This document shows, one piece after another, positions 43,943-53,183 of a stretch of DNA of 64,000 bases (its first letter is position 1; every line of letters starts with the position of its first letter). The position numbers and the translations under genes were made by a program. The DNA lies in NCBI GenBank assembly GCA_009698615.1, contig WLPU01000003.1:1-64000 (forward strand), in the 5' to 3' direction. Under the pieces are notes generated by a model, which worked only from the letters and a program-made list of their open reading frames with translations, ran no database searches and was not told the DNA's origin. The DNA comes from Actinomycetota bacterium. Its GTDB lineage: Bacteria > Actinomycetota > Actinomycetes > Nanopelagicales > Nanopelagicaceae.

Positions 43943-44581
43943 ATGCAGATCTTTCATGACGTTGCCGAGTTGCTTTTTCCTCAAAGGTGTCTTGGTTGTG
44001 GAGCATTAGGGCAAGAGTTATGTCCAACCTGCGGTGCAAGTTGGACCTTGCGCCGTTACGTGACAGGCAAGGATGACTTAATCGTTCATTCAGCTATTGC
44101 ATATAGCCCGATCGCTGGTCGAATCGTTCTGGCTTCTAAAGAGAACGGGATTCGCTCAGCTGACGCTCTCATTCTTGATGCGTTGTCCTATTCTTTATGT
44201 TCTTTTTCCTCCCAAGTTTCAGAAGGAATTTCATTGATTCCGATACCTTCACGATCTCACTCAACTCGTCGTCGAGGCAGAGACTTCCTTAGAGAAATCA
44301 CAGCTGAATTGGGTCATCGCGAAAACTTAGTACTAAAGAATATTTTGTTTCATACTCGGGGAATAAAAGATCAATCCACACTTGGCGCCCGCTCAAGATT
44401 TGAGAATCTTCATTGCGCGCTAAGTGCGGCGAATGTAGTCGGACGTGGTCGCCGAGTTGTTTTAGTAGATGATTTAGTCACAACTGGGGCTACGTTGAGA
44501 GAGGCTGCGCGGGCGCTCAGATGCGCAGGATTTGAAGTCGCCGGCGCGATTACTGCCTGCGTTGCTCTTCCCCTACGATAG
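43943..44581 (+). CDS. comF: ComF family phosphoribosyltransferase
   Basis: 212 aa. The N-terminal zinc site RCLGCGALGQELCPTCGASW is followed by a PRTase fold with SLIPIPSRSHSTRRRGRDFL and the PRPP loop VVLVDDLVTTGATLREAA. ComF-like proteins aid DNA uptake in competent bacteria, and in non-competent ones the role is unclear. ATG 43943 is used; an in-frame TTG lies at 43937. Rv3242c is the counterpart between lpqB and hpf/secA in M. tuberculosis. Confidence 0.9.
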   Translation: MQIFHDVAELLFPQRCLGCGALGQELCPTCGASWTLRRYVTGKDDLIVHSAIAYSPIAGRIVLASKENGIRSADALILDALSYSLCSFSSQVSEGISLIPIPSRSHSTRRRGRDFLREITAELGHRENLVLKNILFHTRGIKDQSTLGARSRFENLHCALSAANVVGRGRRVVLVDDLVTTGATLREAARALRCAGFEVAGAITACVALPLR

Positions 44582-44643
44582 GGCAATGGACGGGCCGACT
44601 AGCCTGATTTCGAAAGTTGTTCGAGGATAAGAAGGGTCAGGTC

Positions 44644-47313
44644 ATGGCAGCGTTCTTAGATCGAATCTTGCGCGCCGGTGAAGGCCGAGTAGTGCGAGAG
44701 CTGACCAAAATTGCTGCTGAAGTAAATTCGCACGAAGCAAAGATTTCCTCCCTTAACGATGAGGAACTTCGCGGAATGACCGTTGCCTTTAAGGAACGTT
44801 TCGCCCAAGGCGAAAGTCTTGATGACTTGTTGCCAGAAAGTTTTGCAGTAGTCAGAGAAGCTGCAAAGCGGACGTTGGGGCAACGTCACTATGACGTTCA
44901 GATTATGGGCGGAGCCGCTCTGCACCGTGGAAACATCGCCGAAATGCGCACTGGTGAAGGAAAAACACTTGTAGCAACGCTGCCTTCATATCTTAATGCA
45001 CTTGCTGGACGTGGTGTGCATGTTGTTACTACAAATGATTACCTGGCCGAACGTGACAGCGAGTGGATGGGTCGTATTCACCGATTCCTTGGCCTACACG
45101 TTGGAGTAATTCTTGCTTCGATGACACCGGTTGAGCGTCGAGCCGCCTATGCAGCAGATATTACTTACGGAACAAACAATGAATTTGGTTTTGATTATCT
45201 CAGAGACAACATGGCATGGACTCTTGAAGACTGTGTTCAGCGAGATCACTTCTTTGCCGTTGTCGACGAAGTTGACTCAATTCTTATCGATGAAGCACGT
45301 ACTCCATTAATTATTAGCGGACCAGCAGATAAGGCAACTAAGTGGTACGTGGAGTTTACAAATATTGCAAATAAACTCCAACGAGATGTGCACTATGAAG
45401 TTGATGAAAAGAAAAGAATCTCAAGTATTCTAGAAGAAGGCGTGACAAAGGTTGAAGAGTTGCTCGGTATTGGCAATCTTTACGAGTCGGTAAACACTCC
45501 GCTCATCGGTTATCTCAATAACTCCGTCCGAGCAAAAGAACTTTTCAAACGCGATAAGGATTATGTCGTGATGAACGGCGAACTACTGATCGTGGATGAA
45601 CACACTGGGCGAGTTCTTTCTGGTCGACGCTATAGCGATGGTATGCATCAAGCCCTTGAGGCCAAGGAACGCATCGATATTAAAGATGAAAACCAAACAT
45701 TGGCAACGATCACTTTGCAGAATTATTTTAGACTCTACGAGAAGATTTCGGGTATGACCGGTACGGCCATGACTGAAGCCTCAGAATTCCATCAAATATA
45801 CAAATTGGGAGTTGTTCCTATCCCAACCAACCGCGAGATGATCCGTACGGATCAAGCAGATTTAGTTTATAAAACTGAAGCCGGAAAGTATGAAGCAGTT
45901 GCTCAAGATATTGTTGAGCGCCATCGCAAAGGACAACCTGTTCTCATCGGCACGGTGAGCGTTGAGAAATCCGAAGAATTATCAGCAGTCCTTCGTAAAA
46001 ATGGAGTTGCGCACGAAGTTCTCAACGCTAAACACCACGAACGTGAAGCAGCAATCATTGCAAGAGCAGGAACCGTTGGCGCAGTCACTGTTGCAACAAA
46101 TATGGCAGGTCGCGGAACAGACATCATGCTTGGCGGCAACCCTGAATTTATGGCGGATTTCGAACTTCAACGTCGCGGACTCTCACCGGTTGATACACCG
46201 GAAGAATACGAGAGTGCTTGGCCAGATGAAATCGCCAAACAAAAGGCGGCTGTCGCAAAGGGCCACGAAGAAGTTGTCGACCTCGGTGGTCTTTATGTAT
46301 TAGGTACCGAGCGCCATGAATCGCGACGTATCGACAATCAGCTCCGCGGTCGCTCTGGTCGCCAAGGTGACCCAGGGGAGTCACGCTTCTATCTCTCGTT
46401 GCAAGACGAACTCATGCGTCGTTTTAATTCAGGCCTCGTTGAGAGATTCTTGTCTGCTGCTGGTATTCCTGACGACACTCCAATTGAATCTAAGATGGTG
46501 AGCAATGCAATTCGCTCCGCTCAGACCCAAGTCGAGTCGCAAAACTTTGAAATTCGTAAGAACGTATTGAAATATGATGATGTTCTCAATCGTCAGCGCC
46601 AGGTTGTTTATGTAGAGCGTCGCCTTGTTCTCGAAGGTGCAGATATCAAAGATCAGGTCGACACCTTCTTACAAGACACTCTCTCTGCGTATGTAGCTGC
46701 TGCTACCGCCGACAAGTATCCAGAAGATTGGGATCTAGAGACCTTATGGACGGCGCTTAAGGCGTTGTATCCAGTCTCGTTTACAATCGAAGATCTTGAT
46801 AAAGAATTGGGCGGTCGAGGAGCACTTGACTCAGACTATTTGCAACAGCGTGTTATTGATGATGCAGTGGCGGCATATGTAAAGCGTGAAGAGTTACTCA
46901 CATCAGAGGTAATGCGCGAACTCGAACGAAAAGTCTTGCTCTCAGTCTTTGACCGAAAATGGCGTGAGCATCTTTACGAAATGGATTACTTGCAAGAGGG
47001 AATTGGATTACGTGCAATGGCCCAACGTGATCCATTGGTAGAATACCAGCGCGAAGGATTTGACCTATTCTCAGCAATGATGGATGCGATTAAGGAAGAG
47101 ATTGCTGGTTACCTATTCAATGTTGAGGTTTCGGTCGAGGAGTCGAGTAATGAAGTAAGCGCTAAGGGAATTGAGACTCATCAGGTGCCCGCTCAACTTC
47201 AATATTCGGCCGCGGATGAATCTGGAGTTCAAAATTCTGGAGGTGTTTCTAGGAACGCTCCTTGTCCTTGCGGATCGGGTAAAAAATATAAGCGCTGCCA
47301 TGGGGCTAGCTAG
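44644..47313 (+). CDS. secA: Protein translocase ATPase SecA
   Basis: 889 aa from ATG 44644 (TTG 44617 in frame is less likely). NBD1 Walker [43 protein letters not shown]2 with GTDIMLGG and [19 protein letters not shown] are all complete. The helical scaffold and a C-terminal zinc finger, [16 protein letters not shown], are present. It drives Sec-dependent export. hpf, which precedes secA in many actinobacteria, is not here but at 56894. Confidence 0.98.
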   Translation: MAAFLDRILRAGEGRVVRELTKIAAEVNSHEAKISSLNDEELRGMTVAFKERFAQGESLDDLLPESFAVVREAAKRTLGQRHYDVQIMGGAALHRGNIAEMRTGEGKTLVATLPSYLNALAGRGVHVVTTNDYLAERDSEWMGRIHRFLGLHVGVILASMTPVERRAAYAADITYGTNNEFGFDYLRDNMAWTLEDCVQRDHFFAVVDEVDSILIDEARTPLIISGPADKATKWYVEFTNIANKLQRDVHYEVDEKKRISSILEEGVTKVEELLGIGNLYESVNTPLIGYLNNSVRAKELFKRDKDYVVMNGELLIVDEHTGRVLSGRRYSDGMHQALEAKERIDIKDENQTLATITLQNYFRLYEKISGMTGTAMTEASEFHQIYKLGVVPIPTNREMIRTDQADLVYKTEAGKYEAVAQDIVERHRKGQPVLIGTVSVEKSEELSAVLRKNGVAHEVLNAKHHEREAAIIARAGTVGAVTVATNMAGRGTDIMLGGNPEFMADFELQRRGLSPVDTPEEYESAWPDEIAKQKAAVAKGHEEVVDLGGLYVLGTERHESRRIDNQLRGRSGRQGDPGESRFYLSLQDELMRRFNSGLVERFLSAAGIPDDTPIESKMVSNAIRSAQTQVESQNFEIRKNVLKYDDVLNRQRQVVYVERRLVLEGADIKDQVDTFLQDTLSAYVAAATADKYPEDWDLETLWTALKALYPVSFTIEDLDKELGGRGALDSDYLQQRVIDDAVAAYVKREELLTSEVMRELERKVLLSVFDRKWREHLYEMDYLQEGIGLRAMAQRDPLVEYQREGFDLFSAMMDAIKEEIAGYLFNVEVSVEESSNEVSAKGIETHQVPAQLQYSAADESGVQNSGGVSRNAPCPCGSGKKYKRCHGAS

Positions 47314-47321
47314 TTATTCTT

Positions 47322-47834
47322 TCACAATAGATTCAGGGCAGTGCAAAGCCACCTCTTATCAACACCTTCGAATCGCAATGCTAAGGATCGAATCCGATCT
47401 CCAAAACGAATGGTAATTGTCGATTCACAAATTCCATCGAGTGGTTGGCTTTGATGAAGTTTTCGAATCCTGCCAACCTCGCTTTGGGTCCCCACAGATT
47501 GTGTGAGTTGACTATAGATAGTTCGATGACACCATCTGGCAAGTTGTGCGGGTTGGCGTTTTGCAGCATAAATCTCCAAAACACTTCTTCCGAATTTTAG
47601 AGTCCAAGTTTCTAAGTCGGGTAAATCGCTTGCAGAAGTAGGTTGAGGGCAGAAGTCCGGATCGAAATCTTCGCCGAAATTGCTGATGATGGAGTAGAGA
47701 AGTGGTGCTTGGATAAATGGAGCCTGTTCTGCATCACGAAATAATGCCAGCATGGGGTGATCCCAAAGTTCTGGTTCCTTACTTGAAAGAGGCAAGAGTG
47801 AAATTGGACGAGGAGCAAGGCGGTATGTAGTCAT
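47322..47834 (-). CDS. Rv3235-family protein
   Basis: 170 aa. RQPAQLARWCHRTIYSQLTQ and the later ICESTITIRFGDRIRSLALRFEGVDKRWLCTALN (cut here: conserved region about residues 135-168) match the small alpha/beta family named after Rv3235, found near secA in actinobacteria. Function unknown. It converges on secA with an 8-bp gap and is divergent from the SAF gene. A possible Shine-Dalgarno-like AAGGTAGAG precedes the ATG. Confidence 0.8.
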   Translation of the reverse strand: MTTYRLAPRPISLLPLSSKEPELWDHPMLALFRDAEQAPFIQAPLLYSIISNFGEDFDPDFCPQPTSASDLPDLETWTLKFGRSVLEIYAAKRQPAQLARWCHRTIYSQLTQSVGTQSEVGRIRKLHQSQPLDGICESTITIRFGDRIRSLALRFEGVDKRWLCTALNLL

Positions 47835-47958
47835 AGCTCTACCTTGGTTGGGTCCGAAATTCAGCGCCTCTACCTAAGAGGTGAGCCCGGCATCATCCCA
47901 ACGGATGAATGTGGATAAGAAGATTGAAATTGACACACTTCTTTCTAAGTTTCTGACC

Positions 47959-48558
47959 ATGACTAGCTATAAGAAAAGAAGTCGCACTCGACTTGTTACT
48001 GCAATCGCCATTATTTGCGCATCATTCATTTCCGCTTTCATTCTGTCAGTAGTAGCGAATCATTCGGTCATTATGTGGGTAACGGTTCGCGCACTACCAA
48101 CTGGACACACAGTTGTTGCAGCAGATGTAATTGGACGAGCGGTTGCACTCCCAGCGGGTAATGCAGTTTATTTCTCAGCAGATCGCGACATAACTGGTGA
48201 GATTGTGCTTCGAACTATTGGAGCAGGTGAACTGCTTGCAGTTAGTGCGTTGAGTCAGGACCCATCAGTACTAGAAGCTACTGCAGTTCCCTTGAGTGTT
48301 CATGGCTCGGATATACCCAATGGCTTACAAGCTGGAGAAGTTGTCAACCTCTATCACGTTGGCGATTCACGGCTGAGCCAAGAAGTAACTCATCCTTCTT
48401 TACTTCTATCCCACGCATTCATTGTGGGGGTTGATCGCAAAGGACAAAATCTTGGAGGCGATCTCACGTTAACAATTTCAATGAACGTTAAAAGTGTCTT
48501 AGAAGTTTTAGATGCGACAGCATCTGGCAGGGTTGTGGTGGTGCGAGTCAATGGCTGA
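47959..48558 (+). CDS. SAF-domain protein, CpaB/FlgA-like, membrane-anchored
   Basis: 199 aa. A basic N-terminus and one membrane helix (AIAIICASFISAFILSVV) are followed by a SAF domain (VRALPTGHTVVAADVIGRAV, ITGEIVLRTIGAGELLAVSAL) and an outer domain with LQAGEVVNLYHVGD. CpaB-like proteins belong to Tad pilus assembly, but no tad secretion genes are seen. ATG 47959 is preferred: TTGAAA (47924-47929), 16 bp, TAAGTT (47946-47951), 7 nt, ATG. In-frame ATG 47905 and GTG 47881 are alternatives. It overlaps the next gene by 8 nt. Confidence 0.75.
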   Translation: MTSYKKRSRTRLVTAIAIICASFISAFILSVVANHSVIMWVTVRALPTGHTVVAADVIGRAVALPAGNAVYFSADRDITGEIVLRTIGAGELLAVSALSQDPSVLEATAVPLSVHGSDIPNGLQAGEVVNLYHVGDSRLSQEVTHPSLLLSHAFIVGVDRKGQNLGGDLTLTISMNVKSVLEVLDATASGRVVVVRVNG

Positions 48559-49651
48559 AATTGAACTTCCAGTTGTCATAACGGCAATTGCTAACTCAGA
48601 TTTGGAAGGATTTGTTGCTGGAACTCTCTTCACGCAGGGATGGAGCGTCATCTACCGGGCATTAGATGTGACAACCCTTCTAGATTTCATCACGTGCAAT
48701 CGTGATCAAGCAAAAAGAGCAATCGTCATCTATTCGCCAGATCTACCAAAACTGACTCTCGCCTTAGTTGAAGGCTTTCTCAAAGATGTACGGCAGGTAA
48801 TTGGTCTTTCCTCAGAGACTAAAGATGTCGAGAAATATCCATCAATGAATGAAATTCCAGTAGATGCCACTGCTCTTGTTTCTCTGATTAGGGGATTTGT
48901 TCGTGCCCCAATGATTCGAACCGCCCCCGTACTTCTTTCCACTAAAAAGAAGGCTTGCATCATTGCCTTAGGTTCCGCCTCAAGTGCTGCCGGATGTTCG
49001 ACAATTGCGATCAATCTAGCTATGGAACTGAGTGTGATGGAGAAAGACGTGCTTCTCCTTGACGGCGATGTCAGGCGTCCCTCGATCGCAGCGCTTTTGG
49101 AATTGAGAAAGTTCGATGGTCAAAACCTTTGGCACTTAATTGCATCGCACTTGTCCGCAGGAGAAATAACTAGGGAGCAAATCTCTGATTTAGATTCTCA
49201 GATGGTGCGCGCAGAATCTGAATTCGACTTCATAATCATTGATGTGGGCCTCCTAGAAGAACTTGCTGACTCATTAACCGATAGGCGATGGACTTCGTCT
49301 GTGATTCACTGGTCTTGCGATAATGCCGACCAGCTATGGATGATAGGGATGGCCGATTGTTTGAGCACATTTCGGATCTCAAACTTTGTCCGTAAGTTCT
49401 CAAAGGTATCAATTAGAGCTCGCATCAGTATTGTTTTGAATGCCAAAGTCACAAGCCGAAAAAACGGAGTACAGGAAAGTCAGTTTCTAAGCGCAATTGC
49501 CTCCTTGCATCCCGAGCGCATCTACACACTTCCACGCGATTCCAGAGCAATCGCAAAGGCGCAAAGTGAGCACGCAACGCTCATTGAGATGGACGATCGA
49601 TCCGCTTTGCGCAAGGCGATCGAGAAAATTGCCGTCGAAGTCGCAGGGTAG
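48551..49651 (+). CDS. CpaE/TadZ-like MinD-superfamily protein with degenerate P-loop
   Basis: 366 aa. The N-terminal 110 aa look like a receiver-like or atypical domain without a clear phospho-Asp; a MinD/ParA fold follows. The nucleotide loop reads GSASSAAGCSTIAINLAMEL: neither the signature Lys nor the P-loop Lys is present. VLLLDGDVRRPSIAALLELR and DFIIIDVGLLEELADSL follow. This fits CpaE/TadZ proteins, which localise pilus machinery and often have altered Walker A boxes. It is coupled to the SAF gene by 8 nt. Partner secretion genes are not in the window. Confidence 0.8.
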   Translation: MAEIELPVVITAIANSDLEGFVAGTLFTQGWSVIYRALDVTTLLDFITCNRDQAKRAIVIYSPDLPKLTLALVEGFLKDVRQVIGLSSETKDVEKYPSMNEIPVDATALVSLIRGFVRAPMIRTAPVLLSTKKKACIIALGSASSAAGCSTIAINLAMELSVMEKDVLLLDGDVRRPSIAALLELRKFDGQNLWHLIASHLSAGEITREQISDLDSQMVRAESEFDFIIIDVGLLEELADSLTDRRWTSSVIHWSCDNADQLWMIGMADCLSTFRISNFVRKFSKVSIRARISIVLNAKVTSRKNGVQESQFLSAIASLHPERIYTLPRDSRAIAKAQSEHATLIEMDDRSALRKAIEKIAVEVAG

Positions 49652-49670
49652 TTTCTTATACCCTTATCCC

Positions 49671-50060
49671 ATGCGAGGATATTTAGCGGTCACCCCAGAG
49701 GTCTTGGGCGATTTTCTCCGCACTGGGACTCACAATTTTTCTACCGCTTATGCAACAACTAGATATTTTTTTGAAGAATATCCAGATGTTGACGAGGAAG
49801 AGCGCGAATTTGAACTTTCTTGGCTAGCGGCGCTGGATTCAAAAGAGCAACAAGGCTCAGAGATCTGTCTCGGATTTGTTTTGGCTGTAGACCTCAGTGG
49901 CAAACAAACTGGTAGCGAACTTGCAAACACGATCGAACTTGTATCTGAGCTCTCCTGGACTCAGGTGGAATCATTATTGGTATCTGATAATTCTGAAGCT
50001 GAACTCACCTGGTATGCCAACCAAGAGATCGAAGATCTACTACCGCAATGGACTGCGTGA
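49671..50060 (+). CDS. DUF6912 family protein
   Basis: 129 aa starting MRGYLAVTPEVLGDFLRTGT, which resembles the MRVYLPAT start of the actinobacterial DUF6912 family, followed by DEEEREFELSWLAALDS (acidic). Function unknown. ATG 49671 has TACCCT (49659-49664) exactly 6 nt upstream; the open frame extends back to 49497 but that is inside the CpaE-like gene. It precedes pdtaS by 12 nt, matching the conserved order before whiB1. Confidence 0.8.
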   Translation: MRGYLAVTPEVLGDFLRTGTHNFSTAYATTRYFFEEYPDVDEEEREFELSWLAALDSKEQQGSEICLGFVLAVDLSGKQTGSELANTIELVSELSWTQVESLLVSDNSEAELTWYANQEIEDLLPQWTA

Positions 50061-50072
50061 GAGTGTGAATTC

Positions 50073-51542
50073 ATGGCCAGAATAGAAGATCTCATTGCCA
50101 AGCGAAGTCCGCTTAACTCCGAACAAGTACATCGCCTTCATGAGCTCACTGCCGATTGGCAAATGCTCGCAGACTTATCTTTTGCAGATTTAATCTTGTG
50201 GGTGCCGCTACGTAAAGATGTTAAGAGCTGGCCCAGCGGCCATGTTGCAGTAGCGCATATTCGTCCTACTACCGCCGCCACAGTCTTTGCGCATGATGTA
50301 ATCGGTGAAGAGATTGCATGGGGCAAACGTGGTCGAATAGATGCTGCGCTCTCGGCGGGTGAAATCATTCGTGATGCAGAACCAGATCGTGTTGGCGAAC
50401 TGCTGATCAAAGAGGAAACGATCCCGGTAGTTTTTGATGGCCAGGTGATTGCTGTTGTTTCAAGGCACCGCAACGCAGAATTAATGCGATCACCTAGTCG
50501 ACTAGAACTTAATTATCGCGAGATGGCTCACAACCTTTATCGAATGGTTTCTGAAGGCACTTTTCCTTATCCCGATGCAAGCACACTCTTCGATCCGCTG
50601 CCACGAGTAGGGGATGGATTGATTCGTCTCGATGTAAATGGAGTGATTTCCTATGCCAGCCCCAATGCACGATCGGCATTTAGTAGATTGGGTTGGGCAA
50701 ATGAACTGGAAAGTTATTTGCTTGGCGAAGTTGCTGAATCCCTTGCAAGCCCCCGACATGACGCACATGAAGAAGGTGCTCGTAGCGCCCTGAGCGGAAA
50801 AGCTCTACGCCGAGTGGAATGCGAAAATCTTGGTGGAACAATCGATCTATTGGTCATGCCCTTGATTCAAGGCGGCGATCGAATAGGAGCAATTGTCCTC
50901 CTCCATAACGTGACAGAGCTTCGTCGCAGGGACCGAGAACTAGTGACGAAAGATGCAACTATCCGCGAGATTCACCACCGAGTAAAGAATAATTTACAGA
51001 CAGTTTCGGCTCTTTTGCGGCTTCAATCACGACGTATCGATGATGCCGCCGCGAAGGTAGCGCTAGAAGAAGCGGTTCGTCGAATCGCATCAATTGCAGT
51101 GGTTCACGAAACTCTTTCCAATAGTTCGGACGAGTCCGTGGCATTCGATGAAGTTCTTGGCCGCCTAGTCTCTAATGCTCTTGAACTTAGCCCGCGAATG
51201 AGCGAGATTACAATTGAGAGAGTTGGGACTATTGGAACCCTTGAACCTCGTCTAGCAACCCCACTTGCTTTGGTAGTAACGGAACTCATACATAATTCGC
51301 TAGAACATGGCCTGGCTCGCCAAGGAAAGTCACTTCGAATTGTTTGCCAGAGGAGCCAAACTGAATGTTCTATTCAGATTCAAGACGATGGAGTTGGTCT
51401 ACCTGTTGGATTTGATATATCAGCCTCTTCGAACCTTGGGTTGCAAATAGTTCGGACTCTGACTGAAAATGAGCTTCAAGGAAAACTGGGTTTGGCTTCT
51501 CAAAGCGATGGCACCCTGGCTTCGGTGGTTTTTCCTTTATAA
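50073..51542 (+). CDS. pdtaS: Sensor histidine kinase PdtaS-like
   Basis: 489 aa, soluble. An N-terminal GAF-type domain (about 1-140, WVPLRKDVKSWPSGHVAVAH) is followed by a PAS domain (about 185-290) and a HisKA_2/HWE-like dimerisation region IREIHHRVKNNLQTVSALLR with the phospho-His. The HATPase part has VTELIHNSLEHGLA and IQDDGVGLPVG. In mycobacteria PdtaS phosphorylates the ANTAR antiterminator PdtaR; that gene is not in this window. Gene order pdtaS then convergent whiB1 is as in Rv3220c/Rv3219. Confidence 0.92.
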   Translation: MARIEDLIAKRSPLNSEQVHRLHELTADWQMLADLSFADLILWVPLRKDVKSWPSGHVAVAHIRPTTAATVFAHDVIGEEIAWGKRGRIDAALSAGEIIRDAEPDRVGELLIKEETIPVVFDGQVIAVVSRHRNAELMRSPSRLELNYREMAHNLYRMVSEGTFPYPDASTLFDPLPRVGDGLIRLDVNGVISYASPNARSAFSRLGWANELESYLLGEVAESLASPRHDAHEEGARSALSGKALRRVECENLGGTIDLLVMPLIQGGDRIGAIVLLHNVTELRRRDRELVTKDATIREIHHRVKNNLQTVSALLRLQSRRIDDAAAKVALEEAVRRIASIAVVHETLSNSSDESVAFDEVLGRLVSNALELSPRMSEITIERVGTIGTLEPRLATPLALVVTELIHNSLEHGLARQGKSLRIVCQRSQTECSIQIQDDGVGLPVGFDISASSNLGLQIVRTLTENELQGKLGLASQSDGTLASVVFPL

Positions 51543-51561
51543 AGGCTTAGACAGTTAAAGA

Positions 51562-51834
51562 TTAAAAGTTGTTTTGATTCTGTTCTACAAGGCGTGCGCG
51601 ATTACGAGCCGCACGGCGTTTGAGCGCGCGACGTTCATCTTCTGAAAGCCCACCCCATACCCCTGCATCTTGTCCGCTCTCTAGGGCCCACGCTAAGCAA
51701 GGGTCTTTTACAATGCAGCGATTACAAACCTTTTTCGCTTCTTCGATTTGAGTAATGGCCGGACCTGTATTTCCAACAGGGAAAAAAAGTTCAGGGTCTT
51801 CATCGCGGCACGCAGACTGATGTCGCCAATCCAT
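51562..51834 (-). CDS. whiB1: WhiB family Fe-S regulator, WhiB1 type
   Basis: 90 aa. The cysteines at 9, 37, 40 and 46 match the spacing of M. tuberculosis WhiB1. GVWGGLSEDERRALKRRAAR gives the beta-turn and basic DNA-binding end. WhiB1 is a nitric-oxide-sensitive [4Fe-4S] protein that binds the main sigma factor. It converges with pdtaS (19-bp gap) and has a long upstream region with a CRP-like site on its strand. Confidence 0.94.
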   Translation of the reverse strand: MDWRHQSACRDEDPELFFPVGNTGPAITQIEEAKKVCNRCIVKDPCLAWALESGQDAGVWGGLSEDERRALKRRAARNRARLVEQNQNNF

Positions 51835-52130
51835 ACCGAACCTACTTTCTCAATACCCAAGATTGAATGAATCGACAGAACTCTTAATCTTTTTGCTGGT
51901 GCTCCATATTTGATGAACCATCCAAGATGGTAATTCTCCCGCGTATTTGCAGATTAAACAAGGATCTGCGCGGAATGATTTCTAGAAAAGAGGTGATCTA
52001 TCTCGCTTTACGGAATTTTTCCTCTGAACCAAGGACTACCCCCACGCACATGCAAGGCTCATGCGGCTGTGAACGGTACAACCCAGAACAATTTTCCTGA
52101 GCGAAACGTGATTTATCTTCATCCTGAGAG
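51835..52130 (-). promoter_or_regulatory. whiB1 upstream region with CRP-like site, -10 and leader hairpin
   Basis: The longest gene-free stretch (296 bp), between tRNA-Arg and whiB1. On the minus strand: AGCGAGATAGATCACC (52007-51992) resembles a CRP box (half sites AGCGA and TCACC around 6 bp). TAATCT (51956-51951) could be a -10, which would put the CRP centre about 55-58 bp upstream of the start. The predicted leader (about 110 nt) contains a perfect hairpin ACCATC-TTG-GATGGT (51931-51917). No terminator was recognised behind the tRNA, so read-through into whiB1 is possible. Nothing else was identified. Confidence 0.4.
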
Positions 52131-52202
52131 TGCCCCCGGCAGGATTCGAACCTGCGCACCCGCCTCCGGAGGGCGGTGCTCTATCCCCTGAGCTACGGGG
52201 GC
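52131..52202 (-). tRNA. tRNA-Arg (anticodon CCG)
   Basis: 72 nt on the minus strand without encoded CCA. Acceptor stem GCCCCCG pairs with CGGGGGC, discriminator A. D arm GCTC...GAGC. Anticodon stem CCGCC/GGCGG encloses the loop CTCCGGA with anticodon CCG, which reads CGG. T arm GCAGG-TTCGAAT-CCTGC. A TAGCCT in the upstream region (minus strand, near 52224) may be the -10 of its promoter. Confidence 0.95.
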
Positions 52203-52270
52203 GCACTTGCTTTGTAGGACAAGGCTATCAGCGAGTGGCGTCTTTGCCTCCGTGGCAGAAGAATGTGGAT

Positions 52271-53167
52271 ATGGAGAGCGCATATTTCGCAACAGGATGT
52301 TTTTGGGGAGCAGAACGGCGTTTCTGGAAACTCACAGGTGTTGTTGAAACAAGTGTCGGATACATGGGAGGGACTCGACCTTCACCAAGTTATGAACAAG
52401 TGTGTACCGGTGTAACTGGTCATGCCGAAATGGTGCACGTTGTATTTGATTCAACAATCATTTCTTACGCACGATTATTGCAAGAGTTTTGGACAATGCA
52501 TGATCCAACAACCCTCAATCAACAAGGCAATGACATTGGGTCGCAATACCGAAGTGCGATTTACGCCGCTTCATCTTCGCAATTGAAAATGGCGCAAAAT
52601 ACTCGAGACGAGTATCAAAAAGCTATTGCAAAAGCGGCGTACGGAAAGATTGTGACGGAGATTGTGCTTTCACAAGGCCATACGTATTGGCCCGCAGAGG
52701 AATACCACCAGAGATATCTTGAAAAGAATCCAAATGGGTATGACTGCCATTCCAGCACAGGTGTCGCCTATCCAGTCACTTTGAATGAGGATGAACTTCG
52801 CGCAAGGGTCGACGCTTTATCTTTTGATGTCTTACGAAAGGGTGCAACCGAGCGCCCGTTCACGGGAGAGTATGTGGATACTGAGACCGTCGGCATCTAT
52901 AAATGCAAGGCGTGCAGTAGCGAACTTTTCCGAAGTGAAACTAAATTTCACTCTGGGTGCGGATGGCCATCGTTCTATGCGCCGACCTCCAACGATGCCG
53001 TACTCCTTATTGAGGATCGATCTCTGGCGCCTCGCATTCGAACCGAAGTTCGATGTGCTTCGTGTAATTCACACCTTGGTCATGTATTCGAAGGAGAGGG
53101 CTATGACGTCCCGACCGATCAGCGCTGGTGTATTAATTCAGTTTCGATGATTTTGGAGCCAAAATAA
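52271..53167 (+). CDS. msrAB: MsrA-MsrB fusion, peptide methionine sulfoxide reductase
   Basis: 298 aa. The MsrA domain (residues about 1-160) has the catalytic YFATGCFWGAERRFW, then GYMGGTRPSPSYEQVCTG and EYHQRYL. The MsrB domain (about 175-298) has two zinc CxxC pairs (CKACSS, CASCNSH), FHSGCGWPSFY and the catalytic Cys in RWCINSVSM. The fusion repairs both S- and R-methionine sulfoxide. The start is ATG 52271 (GTG 52265 possible). The frame is open to 52130, but that part is antisense to the tRNA. Confidence 0.95.
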   Translation: MESAYFATGCFWGAERRFWKLTGVVETSVGYMGGTRPSPSYEQVCTGVTGHAEMVHVVFDSTIISYARLLQEFWTMHDPTTLNQQGNDIGSQYRSAIYAASSSQLKMAQNTRDEYQKAIAKAAYGKIVTEIVLSQGHTYWPAEEYHQRYLEKNPNGYDCHSSTGVAYPVTLNEDELRARVDALSFDVLRKGATERPFTGEYVDTETVGIYKCKACSSELFRSETKFHSGCGWPSFYAPTSNDAVLLIEDRSLAPRIRTEVRCASCNSHLGHVFEGEGYDVPTDQRWCINSVSMILEPK

Positions 53168-53183
53168 GAAAATATTCACTGCT

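Noticed and set aside
47314-47321. Terminator between secA and the Rv3235-type gene
   Set aside because: The gap is only 8 bp and no hairpin with T-run was found on either strand.
52130-52270. N-terminal extension of the MsrAB frame starting MPPAGFEPAH
   Set aside because: This stretch is the antisense translation of tRNA-Arg; the MPPAGFEPAH-type start is a well-known annotation artefact. The real MsrA start is ATG 52271.
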